Below are positions 8,291 through 16,122 of a DNA stretch of 20,200 nt, piece by piece. Position numbers and translations under genes: made by a program. This DNA is from JAFMKE01 sp047621945 (GTDB lineage: Bacteria; Bacteroidota; Bacteroidia; Chitinophagales; UBA8649). The stretch lies in contig JBLHMK010000034.1 of assembly GCA_047621945.1 (NCBI GenBank), forward strand, positions 1-20,200, in the 5' to 3' direction. The notes beneath the pieces are model-generated. The model saw only the letters and a list, made by a program, of their open reading frames with translations, had not been told where the DNA came from and did not search any database. Within the stretch, counting starts at the first letter, position 1. Each line of letters starts with the position of its first letter.

Positions 8291-10253
8291 CTAACAACAC
8301 CTCTTCTAAGCGTTCCTTTGGTAAGAACTGATTTTCTAGAACCTTTGCAAAAGGTACTGGGGTATCCAAACTTCCAACCCTTCTTACAGGACCATCTAAA
8401 TATTCAAAACAGTTTTCACTAATCCAAGCAGCAATATCTGAAGCAATACTACCTGTCAGACAATCTTCATTTAATACGATGACCTTACCTGTTTTTTGAA
8501 CGGTTGATTTAATTGCTTCATAATCTAAAGGAACTAAAGTACGTAGATCCAATATCTCGATACGAATGTCTGGATATTTTTCAGCCAACTCTTTTGCCCA
8601 AATCACCCCTTGACCATAAGTAACGATACTGATGTCCTCCCCATCTTTAAGCACTTTAGCTTTTCCAATTTCTAGTGTATAATAATCGTCCGGAATATCT
8701 TGCTCAATACTTCGGTACAAGGCTTTATGCTCAAATACCATTACGGGGTTGGGGTCTTCGATAGCTGCACAAAGCAATCCTTTAGCATCGTGAGCATTGC
8801 TAGGATAAACAATTTTCAATCCTGGCGTATGATAAAACCAAGCTTCATTACTTTGAGAATGAAAGGGCCCCGCCCCTACACCTGCTCCTGTTGGCATTCT
8901 AAGGGTAACATCTACTTGCTGCCCCCAGCGATAATGAGTTTTGGCTAAATTATTAATTATAGGATTGAATCCAGAAGTCACAAAATCTGCAAACTGCAAT
9001 TCCACCACCGATTTAATTCCTTTGATACTTAGTCCTAATGCGGCACTCAATATTCCAGATTCACAAATTGGTGTATTACGCACACGGTCTTTGCCGAATT
9101 GATCAACAAACCCATCCGTAATTTTAAACACTCCACCATATTCGGCAACATCTTGTCCCATAATAACAAGGTCATCGAAGCGTTCCATACTTTGTCGGAG
9201 TCCATCAGAATAAGCATCAACCATACGCTTAAGGCTTTGCTTCTCACTTTTGGGAAAACTTGGTCTTAATGTAAATGCTTTGTACACGTCTTGTATTTCT
9301 TCTTCTAGGTTTGGAGTAATCTCGGGTTCTGCAAAAGCTTCTACCAAACCACCTTCTATTTCAGCAGTCATTGCCGCTCTCATATCCGCAATTGAATCTT
9401 CCGTCAAGAGCTTTTTCTTCAATAAGTGCGCCTCATAATTTACTAAGGGATCTTTTTTACCCCACTCTTCGAATAGCTCTTTGGGAACATATTTTGTTCC
9501 TGATGCTTCTTCGTGACCACGCATTCTAAAAGTATTACATTCAATCAATACCGGGTGTGGATTAAGGCGCATATCTTCTGCATTCCTACGAATGGTTTCA
9601 TAGACCTCAACTATATTATTTCCATCTATTGTGATTGCAGGGATACCATATCCTACACCTCTGTCAGATAACTTTTCACACTTAAACTGTTCGTTGCTTG
9701 GCGTTGACAATCCATAACCATTGTTTTCCACGACAAAAATGATGGGTAAATCCCAAACTGCAGCAATATTCAAGGCTTCATGAAAATCTCCTTCACTTGT
9801 TCCTCCATCACCGGTAAAAGCCACCGTTACTTTTTGTTCGCCCTTCAATTTACTTGCCAAGGCAATACCATCGCCTACGTTTAATTGTGGACCTAGGTGC
9901 GAAATCATTCCAACGATATGATATTCATTCGTACCAAAATGAAAACTTCGATCCCTTCCTTTAGTAAAACCTGATTTTTTTCCTTGCCATTGTTTAAACA
10001 ACTTAGCAAAAGGGATTTCACGAGTAGTGAATACGCCTAAGTTTCTATGCAAGGGAAGAATATACTCGTCGCTTTCTAAAGCACTAGTAACACCCACAGA
10101 GATCGCTTCTTGACCAATACCACTAAACCACTTAGAGATTCTTCCTGTGCGCAATAATTTCAGCATTTTCTCCTCGATCATTCGAGAATACAACATGTTT
10201 TTATACAAGGATAAATGGGTATCTGCCGATAAATGTTTAGATGCGTATTTCAC
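8274..10253 (-). CDS. Fused alpha-beta E1 subunit of a 2-oxoacid dehydrogenase complex
   Basis: This 659-residue protein joins E1-alpha (about 1-335) and E1-beta (about 340-659), as is usual in Bacteroidota. E1 uses thiamine diphosphate to decarboxylate a 2-oxoacid and acylate the lipoyl group of E2. Branched-chain 2-oxoacids are the likely substrate, pyruvate the alternative. The ThDP motif runs from GDGGTSEGDFHEA (148 onward) to VVENN (174-178). SGIGQEAISVGV, MRGHEEASGTKYVP, the beta-part GQDVAEYGGVFKITDGF and RMPTGAGVGAGPFHSQSNEA are all intact. I chose GTG at 10253: homologues begin close to RKHL, and a TTG at 10310 lies upstream of the predicted transcript start. No E2 or E3 gene is adjacent. 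The 3' end overlaps the convergent hydroxylase gene by 17 bp. Confidence 0.88.
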   Translation of the reverse strand: MKYASKHLSADTHLSLYKNMLYSRMIEEKMLKLLRTGRISKWFSGIGQEAISVGVTSALESDEYILPLHRNLGVFTTREIPFAKLFKQWQGKKSGFTKGRDRSFHFGTNEYHIVGMISHLGPQLNVGDGIALASKLKGEQKVTVAFTGDGGTSEGDFHEALNIAAVWDLPIIFVVENNGYGLSTPSNEQFKCEKLSDRGVGYGIPAITIDGNNIVEVYETIRRNAEDMRLNPHPVLIECNTFRMRGHEEASGTKYVPKELFEEWGKKDPLVNYEAHLLKKKLLTEDSIADMRAAMTAEIEGGLVEAFAEPEITPNLEEEIQDVYKAFTLRPSFPKSEKQSLKRMVDAYSDGLRQSMERFDDLVIMGQDVAEYGGVFKITDGFVDQFGKDRVRNTPICESGILSAALGLSIKGIKSVVELQFADFVTSGFNPIINNLAKTHYRWGQQVDVTLRMPTGAGVGAGPFHSQSNEAWFYHTPGLKIVYPSNAHDAKGLLCAAIEDPNPVMVFEHKALYRSIEQDIPDDYYTLEIGKAKVLKDGEDISIVTYGQGVIWAKELAEKYPDIRIEILDLRTLVPLDYEAIKSTVQKTGKVIVLNEDCLTGSIASDIAAWISENCFEYLDGPVRRVGSLDTPVPFAKVLENQFLPKERLEEVLLATHQY

Positions 10254-10269
10254 ACTGTTAAGTTTTACA

Positions 10270-10277
10270 CAAATGTA
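10270..10277 (-). promoter_or_regulatory. Putative -7 box for the E1 gene
   Basis: The minus strand reads TACATTTG, an exact TAnnTTTG match. Initiation near 10263 leaves about 10 nt before GTG 10253, and it rules out the upstream TTG at 10310 as the main start. Confidence 0.5.
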
Positions 10278-10280
10278 GTA

Positions 10281-10288
10281 TAATTTTG
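10281..10288 (+). promoter_or_regulatory. Putative rightward -7 box, back to back with the E1 promoter
   Basis: TAATTTTG matches TAnnTTTG exactly on the plus strand and lies three bases from the E1 -7 box. It would read toward the decayed YdeI-like gene. It may be the surviving promoter of that gene or a chance match in AT-rich DNA. Confidence 0.3.
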
Positions 10289-10384
10289 TAGTTGAAGAAA
10301 TAGTTGACAAGCATATCCAATTACTTAGCTAAGAATTATTTTATATTTACAATAACACAAAAACTTATAGATTGCCCCCAGTGA

Positions 10385-10614
10385 ATGAATAGTTTCAAAA
10401 GCATACTTATTGATTTAAATAGCAGTGATTGGAGTCCTGGCTTTCTAGTGCCCAAAGAAATTGCAAGTGTTTACTTGGATCTGAATGACAAGCGTGTTTT
10501 TTGTAGACTAAGCAAACCAACAAAAGCGTTACCCTGGTTGAATACTTAAACGATGTAAATGGGCATTTAGATTTTAAAGCGCTTAACCTTGCAATCAAAA
10601 ACTCTACTAATTAA
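10385..10614 (+). pseudogene. Remnant of a YdeI/DUF1905-type gene with internal loss and frame change
   Basis: From the ATG at 10385 a frame encodes 54 residues and stops at 10547-10549. Its start, MNSFKSILIDLNSS then DWSPGFLVPKEIASVY and LNDKRVFCRL, resembles the N-terminal strand pattern of DUF1905 (W-x-x-VP-x-x-IA ... RV-x-C-x-L). A second frame, one base back, is open from about 10507 to a TAA at 10612-10614. It contains VEYLNDVNGHLDFKALNLAI, which resembles the helical C-terminal tail I remember from YdeI/OmdA proteins of Bacteroidota. The middle of the family (about 80-100 residues) is absent between the two. The simplest reading is an internal deletion that joined both ends out of frame. 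A -1 frameshifted small protein of about 76 residues, or a sequencing error, is less likely. The family match is from memory. Confidence 0.45.
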
Positions 10615-10713
10615 TTGAGTCGAATACCATACTTTAAAATTAAGGATCTCCTAGAAATCAATAAATTTCACGCACTCAGCAGGTAACAGTCTAAAAGAAT
10701 AGACTAGTTCACT

Positions 10714-10721
10714 TATCTTAG
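10714..10721 (+). promoter_or_regulatory. Possible -7 box for the ribD run
   Basis: TATCTTAG differs from TAnnTTTG at one base and ends four bases before the ribD ATG at 10726, so the message would have almost no leader. It is weak evidence alone, but no better box lies in the 110 bp upstream. Confidence 0.25.
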
Positions 10722-10725
10722 CGCG

Positions 10726-11760
10726 ATGAATCATAAGCATTACATGCAGCGCTGTTTGCAACTTGCGGAGTTAGGATTGGCTAATGCTGCTCCTAATCCG
10801 AGTGTAGGCGCGGTATTAGTGCATGATGATGTTATAATAGGAGAAGGTTATACTTCTGCCTATGGAGGACCACATGGTGAAGTCAACTGCATTCAGGATG
10901 CCAGATCTAAACTGGCGAAAGTACCGTCAGGAAGTATCCTTTATGTTAGCCTAGAACCTTGCTCCCATTATGGAAAAACCCCTCCATGTAGCGACTTAAT
11001 CATTAAAGAAAATATTGCCACAGTGGTAATAGCCTGTACTGACCCTAATCCATTGGTTGCGGGTAAGGGTATTCAAAAATTAAAAGATGCTGGCATTGAG
11101 GTGATAGAAAATATCTGTCAAGAAGAAGCCTTAGAATTAAACAAGCGGTTTTTTACTTTTCATCAAGAGAAACGACCCTATATCATATTGAAATGGGCAC
11201 AATCGAAGGAAGGATACTTCGCTACTGATTCTGGCAAACAATTTTGGATTACCAATCCGAAAACCAAAGCCTTAGTTCATACTTGGCGTAGCCAAGAAAT
11301 GGCTATACTTGTTGGAGCCAAAACAGTATTAGCAGACAACCCTAAGTTGAACACTCGATTGATTGAGGGAAAAGATCCTCTGCGGGTTATCATTAATACC
11401 AAGGAACAACTAAATCCAAAGAGTCAGGTATTTGAAGATGAACTTCCTACCCTCCTTTTTAGTTATGAGAAAATGGAACTGACCTCTCCAAAGGAATGGA
11501 TCCCACTGAATCAAGAACAAGATGTAATTCCACAGATTTTAAATTGCTTATACACCAAAGACATCAATTCTGTGATTGTAGAAGGTGGTGCTTTTACCTT
11601 ACAACAATTCATTGATTTAGGCTTGTGGGATGAAGCAAGAATATTGACTGGCAAAAACAATCTTGAGGAAGGAATCCTTGCACCAAAAATTGAAGGCAAA
11701 ATAATGGGAGAATTTAAGTTTATGGGCGACCATGTGAACATACTAAAACAGCATCAATGA
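10726..11760 (+). CDS. ribD: Bifunctional riboflavin deaminase/reductase RibD
   Basis: RibD carries out the second and third steps of riboflavin synthesis from GTP: deamination of the pyrimidine ring, then NADPH reduction of the ribosyl side chain. The N-terminal deaminase (about 1-145) has PNPSVGAVLV (23-32), the zinc and proton-shuttle motif HGEVN (His50, Glu52) and PCSHYGKTPPC (Cys79 and Cys88). The reductase part begins at about 150 with RPYIILKWAQSKEG and contains WRSQEMAILVGAKTVLADNP and the late VIVEGGAFTLQQFI. The length of 344 residues is usual, and both halves look complete. The TGA overlaps the ATG of the transporter gene (ATGA). No other rib gene is in the window. No FMN riboswitch is visible upstream. 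Confidence 0.95.
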   Translation: MNHKHYMQRCLQLAELGLANAAPNPSVGAVLVHDDVIIGEGYTSAYGGPHGEVNCIQDARSKLAKVPSGSILYVSLEPCSHYGKTPPCSDLIIKENIATVVIACTDPNPLVAGKGIQKLKDAGIEVIENICQEEALELNKRFFTFHQEKRPYIILKWAQSKEGYFATDSGKQFWITNPKTKALVHTWRSQEMAILVGAKTVLADNPKLNTRLIEGKDPLRVIINTKEQLNPKSQVFEDELPTLLFSYEKMELTSPKEWIPLNQEQDVIPQILNCLYTKDINSVIVEGGAFTLQQFIDLGLWDEARILTGKNNLEEGILAPKIEGKIMGEFKFMGDHVNILKQHQ

Positions 11761-12641
11761 TTTGGTTACTATTAAGCATTCTTAGCTCTACTGCGATCAT
11801 GCTCATATTCAAATCGTTCAAGCGATTTCAGATTAGTACTTTCCATGCTATTGTGGTTAATTACTTCACCGCCATGCTTGTTGGTTTTCCATTTGTAAGT
11901 GATTGGGATGTAGTCGCAAGCAGCTACACTTCCTGGTATTACTATGCGCTAATTCTAGGTAGTTTGTTCATTGCACTCTTTTTTCTAATTGGTCGTACGA
12001 CCCAAGAACTAGGGATAAGTGTTGCAACAGTATCTATGAAACTGGGCTATGTGCTACCCATCGTACTTGCTTTTACTTGGTATCAAGAATCGCTCTCGAC
12101 CATTAAGATTATTGCCATCTTGCTAACCTTTGTAGCCGTAGTTTTAAGTTCAATGAAAGATCATGAAGAGCATCATGATTTGAGTAAGAGAAAGTGGTTA
12201 TTTCTACTTCCATTAATCATTTTTATCGGAAGTGGAATCTGCGACGCTATCGTTCAATTTACAGAGAAGAAGTTTTTTCAGGAAAGCGGATTTGAAGCCT
12301 TCTTAATTATCTTATTTTTAACAGCGGCAACACTTGGTTTGATAGCGGCTATTGTCCATGATGTTAGGAAGGGTGAAAACAATTTCACACGCAAGAATAT
12401 TATAGCTGGAATATTTTTGGGGATACCCAATTACTTTTCTATCTACTTCCTCTTTAAAGCCTTGAATTTTTATCTTAACAATAGTGCTGCGGTATTTCCA
12501 ATCAATAATGTAGGGATTGTAGTAGCCTCCACCTTATTTGCCGTATTAATCTTTAGCGAAAAATTAAACCGTAAAAATGTGATTGGCTTTGTGCTTGCTA
12601 TTATTTCAATAATACTAATGTCACTTGAGCACTTATTTTAG
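11757..12641 (+). CDS. EamA/DMT-superfamily membrane transporter
   Basis: This 294-residue membrane protein has about nine to ten hydrophobic segments arranged as two similar halves, as in the drug/metabolite transporter (EamA) superfamily. The halves are split near residues 135-147 by a soluble, histidine-rich linker, KDHEEHHDLSKRK. Typical EamA features are the late ALNFYLNNSAAVFPINNVGIVVAS loop-helix, followed by EKLNRKNVIGFVLAIISIIL at the end. The substrate is unknown. Its start overlaps the ribD stop by four bases, and its last 17 bases overlap the YigZ-family gene, so it is translated as part of the ribD run. A flavin-related substrate is possible from position only and is not shown by the sequence. 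Confidence 0.8.
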   Translation: MIWLLLSILSSTAIMLIFKSFKRFQISTFHAIVVNYFTAMLVGFPFVSDWDVVASSYTSWYYYALILGSLFIALFFLIGRTTQELGISVATVSMKLGYVLPIVLAFTWYQESLSTIKIIAILLTFVAVVLSSMKDHEEHHDLSKRKWLFLLPLIIFIGSGICDAIVQFTEKKFFQESGFEAFLIILFLTAATLGLIAAIVHDVRKGENNFTRKNIIAGIFLGIPNYFSIYFLFKALNFYLNNSAAVFPINNVGIVVASTLFAVLIFSEKLNRKNVIGFVLAIISIILMSLEHLF

Positions 12642-13218
12642 CATATCATCACCAAGCGAGGGTTATTTTGAGGATAAAGCCTCCAAGTTTTTAGCTTATG
12701 CCTTCCCCTGTTATGCAGATGAGGAGTTAAAGAAATCGCTTGAGATTGTAAAGACCCTGCACCCTAAAGCAAGCCACCACTGCTATGCTTATCGAATAGG
12801 GATTGATAAAAATAATTTCAGAGCCAATGATGATGGGGAACCCAGTGGTTCTGCTGGACGACCAATTTTAGGTCAAATAGATTCTTTTGGCTTAAGCAAT
12901 GTGTTAATAATAGTTGTGCGATATTATGGAGGAACCAACTTAGGTGTTTCCGGTTTAATTAACGCCTATAAAAAATCAGCGCATAATGCTTTAGAGCAAG
13001 CGAATGTCATAGAAAAAGAAATTGTACAAACTTGGCAGGTAAGTTGCACGTATACGGAAGTTAATGACCTGTTTAATCAACTCAAGAAAATCGGCATTGA
13101 TAGCTGGAAAGAAGATTATTCAGATTTGTGTAAAATTCAGTTTATCATTCCGCTTTCTATAGTTGAAGCCCTATCTTTATGGATAGAATCTAACGCGATG
13201 AGCTATCGCGTTTTGTAA
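12625..13218 (+). CDS. YigZ/IMPACT family protein
   Basis: This 197-residue protein belongs to the YigZ/IMPACT family (UPF0029). The signature is complete: YRIGIDKNNFRANDDGEPSG (56-75), SAGRPILGQI (76-85) and VVRYYGGTNLGVSGL (97-111), with a C-terminal ferredoxin-like domain from about 135. Eukaryotic IMPACT regulates Gcn2. The bacterial role is unclear, and some members have been linked to nucleic-acid or translation-factor binding. The start is TTG at 12625, giving MSTYFSISSPSEGYF, which aligns with homologues in which SPSEG follows a few residues after the start. No ATG is available. The first 17 bases overlap the end of the transporter gene in another frame. Confidence 0.9.
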   Translation: MSTYFSISSPSEGYFEDKASKFLAYAFPCYADEELKKSLEIVKTLHPKASHHCYAYRIGIDKNNFRANDDGEPSGSAGRPILGQIDSFGLSNVLIIVVRYYGGTNLGVSGLINAYKKSAHNALEQANVIEKEIVQTWQVSCTYTEVNDLFNQLKKIGIDSWKEDYSDLCKIQFIIPLSIVEALSLWIESNAMSYRVL

Positions 13219-13233
13219 TTTAACACCATCATT

Positions 13234-15264
13234 TTGACTAAATACAAATACATATTCCTGTTGTCCTGCATCTTGACTTTGCTACACTTTGCACCGTTAA
13301 ATGCGCAAAATTTAGGCGCATACTATTCTCCTTTTGACAAGCAGCAATTAGACAAAAATCTAGTGGATAAATGGACTGGTTCAGCGGGTTTTATAGAAGC
13401 ATTTTTGTCTAATGAAAAGTATGCTGATCTCAGTCTGGAGCAAAAATATGAACGAACAAGTTTAGGTGGTAAGCATTATACTTTTCAAGTATACTATAAA
13501 GGTCTTGCTATTGAACAAGTATTTATAAAAATACTTATAGATAACTCTCAAGATCTCCGTTTGATTCAATCCAATCTTCCCGATATTGAATTATGGAGTA
13601 CGATAACTTATTCAAGGGCAAATACAGCTGAACAAAAGGTCTACTTGTTTCATGAGAATAGATTAACCCCTTGTTTGAAAGAAAGCGTGTTAGATGAAAA
13701 AACAGATACTTACGCCGAACGATTTTGGGTAAATGAATCCTTGTTTTACGAAAACAACTTAAAGTTTCATAGTGACACCACAGCTTATGCTAAAGTTTTC
13801 CAACCTGACCCATTGACGAGTTCCGGCATGAGTTATGGAGGCAATTATCAAGATGCATTTAGTTTTGATACAACTGGGCTACTCATTCAAAACATGAATA
13901 ACCCTGGAGGTAATACTATTACCGCGAATAGCACGAATTACAACTATTACGGACAAAGCTTTAATATTCCTACAGAAAGTTACGTGAATAATTTTTCGGA
14001 CCCAATCATTCGGCAAGTATTTGAATCTATATTCCTAAATGGCCAAGGAGTAGTTATTGGGTTCAACACAGCAATTACAAATGATGTTTCTTCTTATGTT
14101 ACTTCAATTACCATAGAGGATTACAATTATCCTGCTCTTGAGCAAGAACTTGTTTGGGGCACAATGCCTGTAGATTTTTCAGGCGGCAATTTTAATTTAT
14201 CCAACAGCTTTTTCATCATCAGTGAGTTTAGTGCGCCTTTTACTAATCCAAACTCAAGCTTCACTGATACTTTTAATTTTAATCGAAGCCAAATCGATTT
14301 TGAAGATGTAAATGCTTTCTATCATTTGAACAATTTTAAAGCCCATTGGGAGAGTTTAGGCTTTACCGATCTAGCAAGTGAAGTCATTCTTATTGATGCG
14401 CATGGCAACAATGGGGCAGATAATTCCTTCTTCACCCCAACATCCCCTCCTCGTTTGGTTTTTGGACAAGGCGGTGTGGATGATGCAGAGGACGCTGATG
14501 TGCTTATCCATGAATATGGACACGCAATTAGTGCTTTCGCTTCTCCTAGCACCAACGTGGATAGTGAAAGAAGAGCATTGGATGAAGGTTTTGGCGATTA
14601 TTTAGCAAGCTCCTATTCCAAGCAATATTCCAATTTCAATTCAAACGATGTTTTTTCTTGGGATGGTCACAATGAGTTTTGGTCGGGAAGAATTAGTAAT
14701 TCAAACAAAACTAAATTAGACATCTCTTCTAGTGAGAATATCTATTTTAACGGGGAAGTATGGTCTACCACTCTAAACGATTTGTATACTGAGCTAGGAG
14801 CAGTTGTTACAGATAAGCTAGCCATTGAAGTGATGTATTACAATATGCCGAATACCACTATTAGCCAAGCAGCAAGAAATTTATTCTTAGCAGACACCCT
14901 TATCTATAACGGCATCCATTCTTGTGAGATATTTGATGTGCTTTTTGCACGTAAATTCCTTCAAGGGAGCTGCACTGATTTTTATACAGGTTTAAGACCT
15001 TCACACTCCCGGAACAAAGGCGTTCAGTTGTTAAACACTTATGGATTTACCAATTACAATCAAGACCTTACCTTACTCTTTGAAGGAGCGAACTATGCGA
15101 ATAGTCAACTCCAAGTATTTGATGTAAGTGGCAAACTAATTAGGCATCAAAATATTGAAGCCAATTCCGAAAAACTAAACTTCCCAGATTTGCCTGGTGG
15201 AATTTATTTCATAGAAGTTCGAACTGATGAGCAAATTTATAGGTTTAAAGTATTAAAAAGTTAA
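13234..15264 (+). CDS. Secreted gluzincin metalloprotease with T9SS sorting domain
   Basis: This 676-residue zinc metalloprotease is secreted and probably exported by the T9SS. A signal peptide ends near Ala24 (PLNA/QN). Residues 70-125 resemble a fungalysin/thermolysin propeptide (YTFQVYYKGLAIEQVFIKI). The catalytic motif is HEYGH (426-430), with the likely third ligand in DEGFGD (Glu451). This HExxH plus downstream ExxxD pattern is that of M4/M36-type gluzincins. About 250 residues between the propeptide-like part and the catalytic domain match nothing I recognise. The C-terminus (612-676) has the type A strands LQVFDVSGKLIRHQN and LPGGIYFIEVRTDEQIYRFKVLKS but no YPNP motif. The start is TTG at 13234. 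The gene lies 15 bp after the YigZ gene and 5 bp before sufE. Confidence 0.8.
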   Translation: MTKYKYIFLLSCILTLLHFAPLNAQNLGAYYSPFDKQQLDKNLVDKWTGSAGFIEAFLSNEKYADLSLEQKYERTSLGGKHYTFQVYYKGLAIEQVFIKILIDNSQDLRLIQSNLPDIELWSTITYSRANTAEQKVYLFHENRLTPCLKESVLDEKTDTYAERFWVNESLFYENNLKFHSDTTAYAKVFQPDPLTSSGMSYGGNYQDAFSFDTTGLLIQNMNNPGGNTITANSTNYNYYGQSFNIPTESYVNNFSDPIIRQVFESIFLNGQGVVIGFNTAITNDVSSYVTSITIEDYNYPALEQELVWGTMPVDFSGGNFNLSNSFFIISEFSAPFTNPNSSFTDTFNFNRSQIDFEDVNAFYHLNNFKAHWESLGFTDLASEVILIDAHGNNGADNSFFTPTSPPRLVFGQGGVDDAEDADVLIHEYGHAISAFASPSTNVDSERRALDEGFGDYLASSYSKQYSNFNSNDVFSWDGHNEFWSGRISNSNKTKLDISSSENIYFNGEVWSTTLNDLYTELGAVVTDKLAIEVMYYNMPNTTISQAARNLFLADTLIYNGIHSCEIFDVLFARKFLQGSCTDFYTGLRPSHSRNKGVQLLNTYGFTNYNQDLTLLFEGANYANSQLQVFDVSGKLIRHQNIEANSEKLNFPDLPGGIYFIEVRTDEQIYRFKVLKS

Positions 15265-15269
15265 CACTC

Positions 15270-15677
15270 ATGTTGAGCACTATTGAACAAGAATATATTG
15301 AAGAATTTGAGCTATTTGATGATGCCATGGATAAATATGAGCACATCATTAGTATTGGCAACGAACTGCCTCCTTTAGATGAGCAATACAAGCGAGATGA
15401 GCTCCTGGTGAAAGGATGTCAAAGTAAAGTATGGTTGCGTACATTTGAAGCTAATGCGAAAGTTTATTTTGAAGCGGACAGCAACACGGTTATAACCAAA
15501 GGAATTATTGCCATGCTAGTTAAGGTGCTTTCTGATTTATCCCCACAAGAAGTCGTTGACCACCCTTTAGAATTTATTAAAGCTATCCAACTTCACGAGC
15601 ATCTGAGCTCTCAGCGTAGTAATGGATTAACAGCGATGATAACACAAATGAAAAAATTTGCTGAACAGTACATCTAA
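15270..15677 (+). CDS. sufE: SufE-family cysteine desulfuration protein
   Basis: SufE accepts persulfide sulfur from the cysteine desulfurase SufS and passes it to the SufBCD scaffold during Fe-S cluster assembly in the cytosol. The 135-residue length is normal. The sulfur-accepting cysteine is Cys50 in VKGCQSKVWL, the family signature. DDAMDKYEHIISIGNELPPL at 17-36 and LSSQRSNGLTAMI near the C-terminus are also characteristic. It starts at ATG 15270, 5 bp after the metalloprotease stop, and an ArsC-family gene follows after 9 bp. No sufS or sufBCD is in the window, so it is detached from the usual suf cluster. Confidence 0.93.
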   Translation: MLSTIEQEYIEEFELFDDAMDKYEHIISIGNELPPLDEQYKRDELLVKGCQSKVWLRTFEANAKVYFEADSNTVITKGIIAMLVKVLSDLSPQEVVDHPLEFIKAIQLHEHLSSQRSNGLTAMITQMKKFAEQYI

Positions 15678-15686
15678 GTCCATCCA

Positions 15687-16037
15687 ATGAAAAAAATATA
15701 TTACCTCAAGACTTGTAGCACTTGTCAACGAATTCTTAATGAAATAGACGCCGTAAACAATGGCTTCGAACTCCAGAATATTAAAGAAGACAAAATCACT
15801 CCTCAGCAATTAGAAGAGATGCAAAAACTTTCCGGCTCATACGAGGCATTGTTTAGTCGCACGGCTATGAAATATAAAGCCCTTAATCTGAAAGAAAAGA
15901 ATTTGACAGAGGAAGACTACAAAAATTATATCCTTGAGGAATACACTTTCCTCAAGCGCCCTGTAAGTATTATCCAAGATCAAATATTTATAGGTAATAG
16001 TAAAAAGCTTGTAGGGGCTTTAAAGTCAGCTATTTGA
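15687..16037 (+). CDS. ArsC/Spx-family thioredoxin-fold protein
   Basis: This 116-residue protein has the thioredoxin-like fold of the ArsC/Spx family (PF03960). The N-terminal redox motif is intact, with Cys10 and Cys13 in YLKTCSTCQRIL, and the family's arginine-proline is present in FLKRPVSII. Members include glutaredoxin-coupled arsenate reductases, the RNA-polymerase-binding Spx regulators and uncharacterised YffB-type proteins. The C-x-x-C pair fits Spx/YffB-like proteins at least as well as ArsC, so arsenate reduction should not be assumed. No arsenite efflux (arsB/acr3) or arsR gene is near. It starts 9 bp after sufE and ends the ribD-led run. Confidence 0.8.
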   Translation: MKKIYYLKTCSTCQRILNEIDAVNNGFELQNIKEDKITPQQLEEMQKLSGSYEALFSRTAMKYKALNLKEKNLTEEDYKNYILEEYTFLKRPVSIIQDQIFIGNSKKLVGALKSAI

Positions 16038-16040
16038 TTT

Positions 16041-16058
16041 ATGTCAATCTTATGACAT
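16041..16058. repeat. Short inverted repeat after the ArsC/Spx gene
   Basis: ATGTCA (16041-16046) and TGACAT (16053-16058) form a perfect 6-bp inverted repeat around a 6-base spacer, starting four bases after the stop codon. No T-run follows, so it is not a clear terminator. It could be a weak hairpin or a protein-binding site for the gap before the lipoprotein gene. Confidence 0.3.
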
Positions 16059-16122
16059 TGCAATAGAACCAATCTTTCTCAAAGTTCATTTAGTAGATAT
16101 TACTTAACTAAAGTATCCCATT

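Larger units (their letters stand above)
10254..10725. other. Long intergenic region with promoters and a gene remnant
   Basis: This 472-bp stretch without an intact gene holds, from left to right: the divergent -7 boxes at 10270-10277 and 10281-10288; a perfect 10-bp palindrome CTTAGCTAAG at 10324-10333; the YdeI/DUF1905-like remnant at 10385-10614; a 5-bp inverted repeat AGTCT/AGACT at 10689-10704; and a possible ribD -7 box at 10714-10721. I see no RNA gene and no FMN-riboswitch-like conserved core before ribD. Confidence 0.6.

Noticed and set aside
10324..10333. Palindrome CTTAGCTAAG as an operator
   Set aside because: A single 10-bp palindrome in AT-rich intergenic DNA is expected by chance and has no second copy in the adjacent promoters.
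10407..10598. 63-codon open frame on the minus strand in the E1-ribD gap
   Set aside because: It is antisense to the two plus-strand YdeI/DUF1905-like pieces, which look coding, and it shows no recognisable motif of its own.
15687..16037. Arsenate resistance locus
   Set aside because: The ArsC/Spx-family protein stands alone with no arsR, arsenite pump or methyltransferase gene nearby, and its C-x-x-C pair also fits Spx/YffB-like proteins.
16041..16058. Terminator for the ribD-led run
   Set aside because: The 6-bp inverted repeat has no following T-run and is AT-rich, so termination there is not supported.
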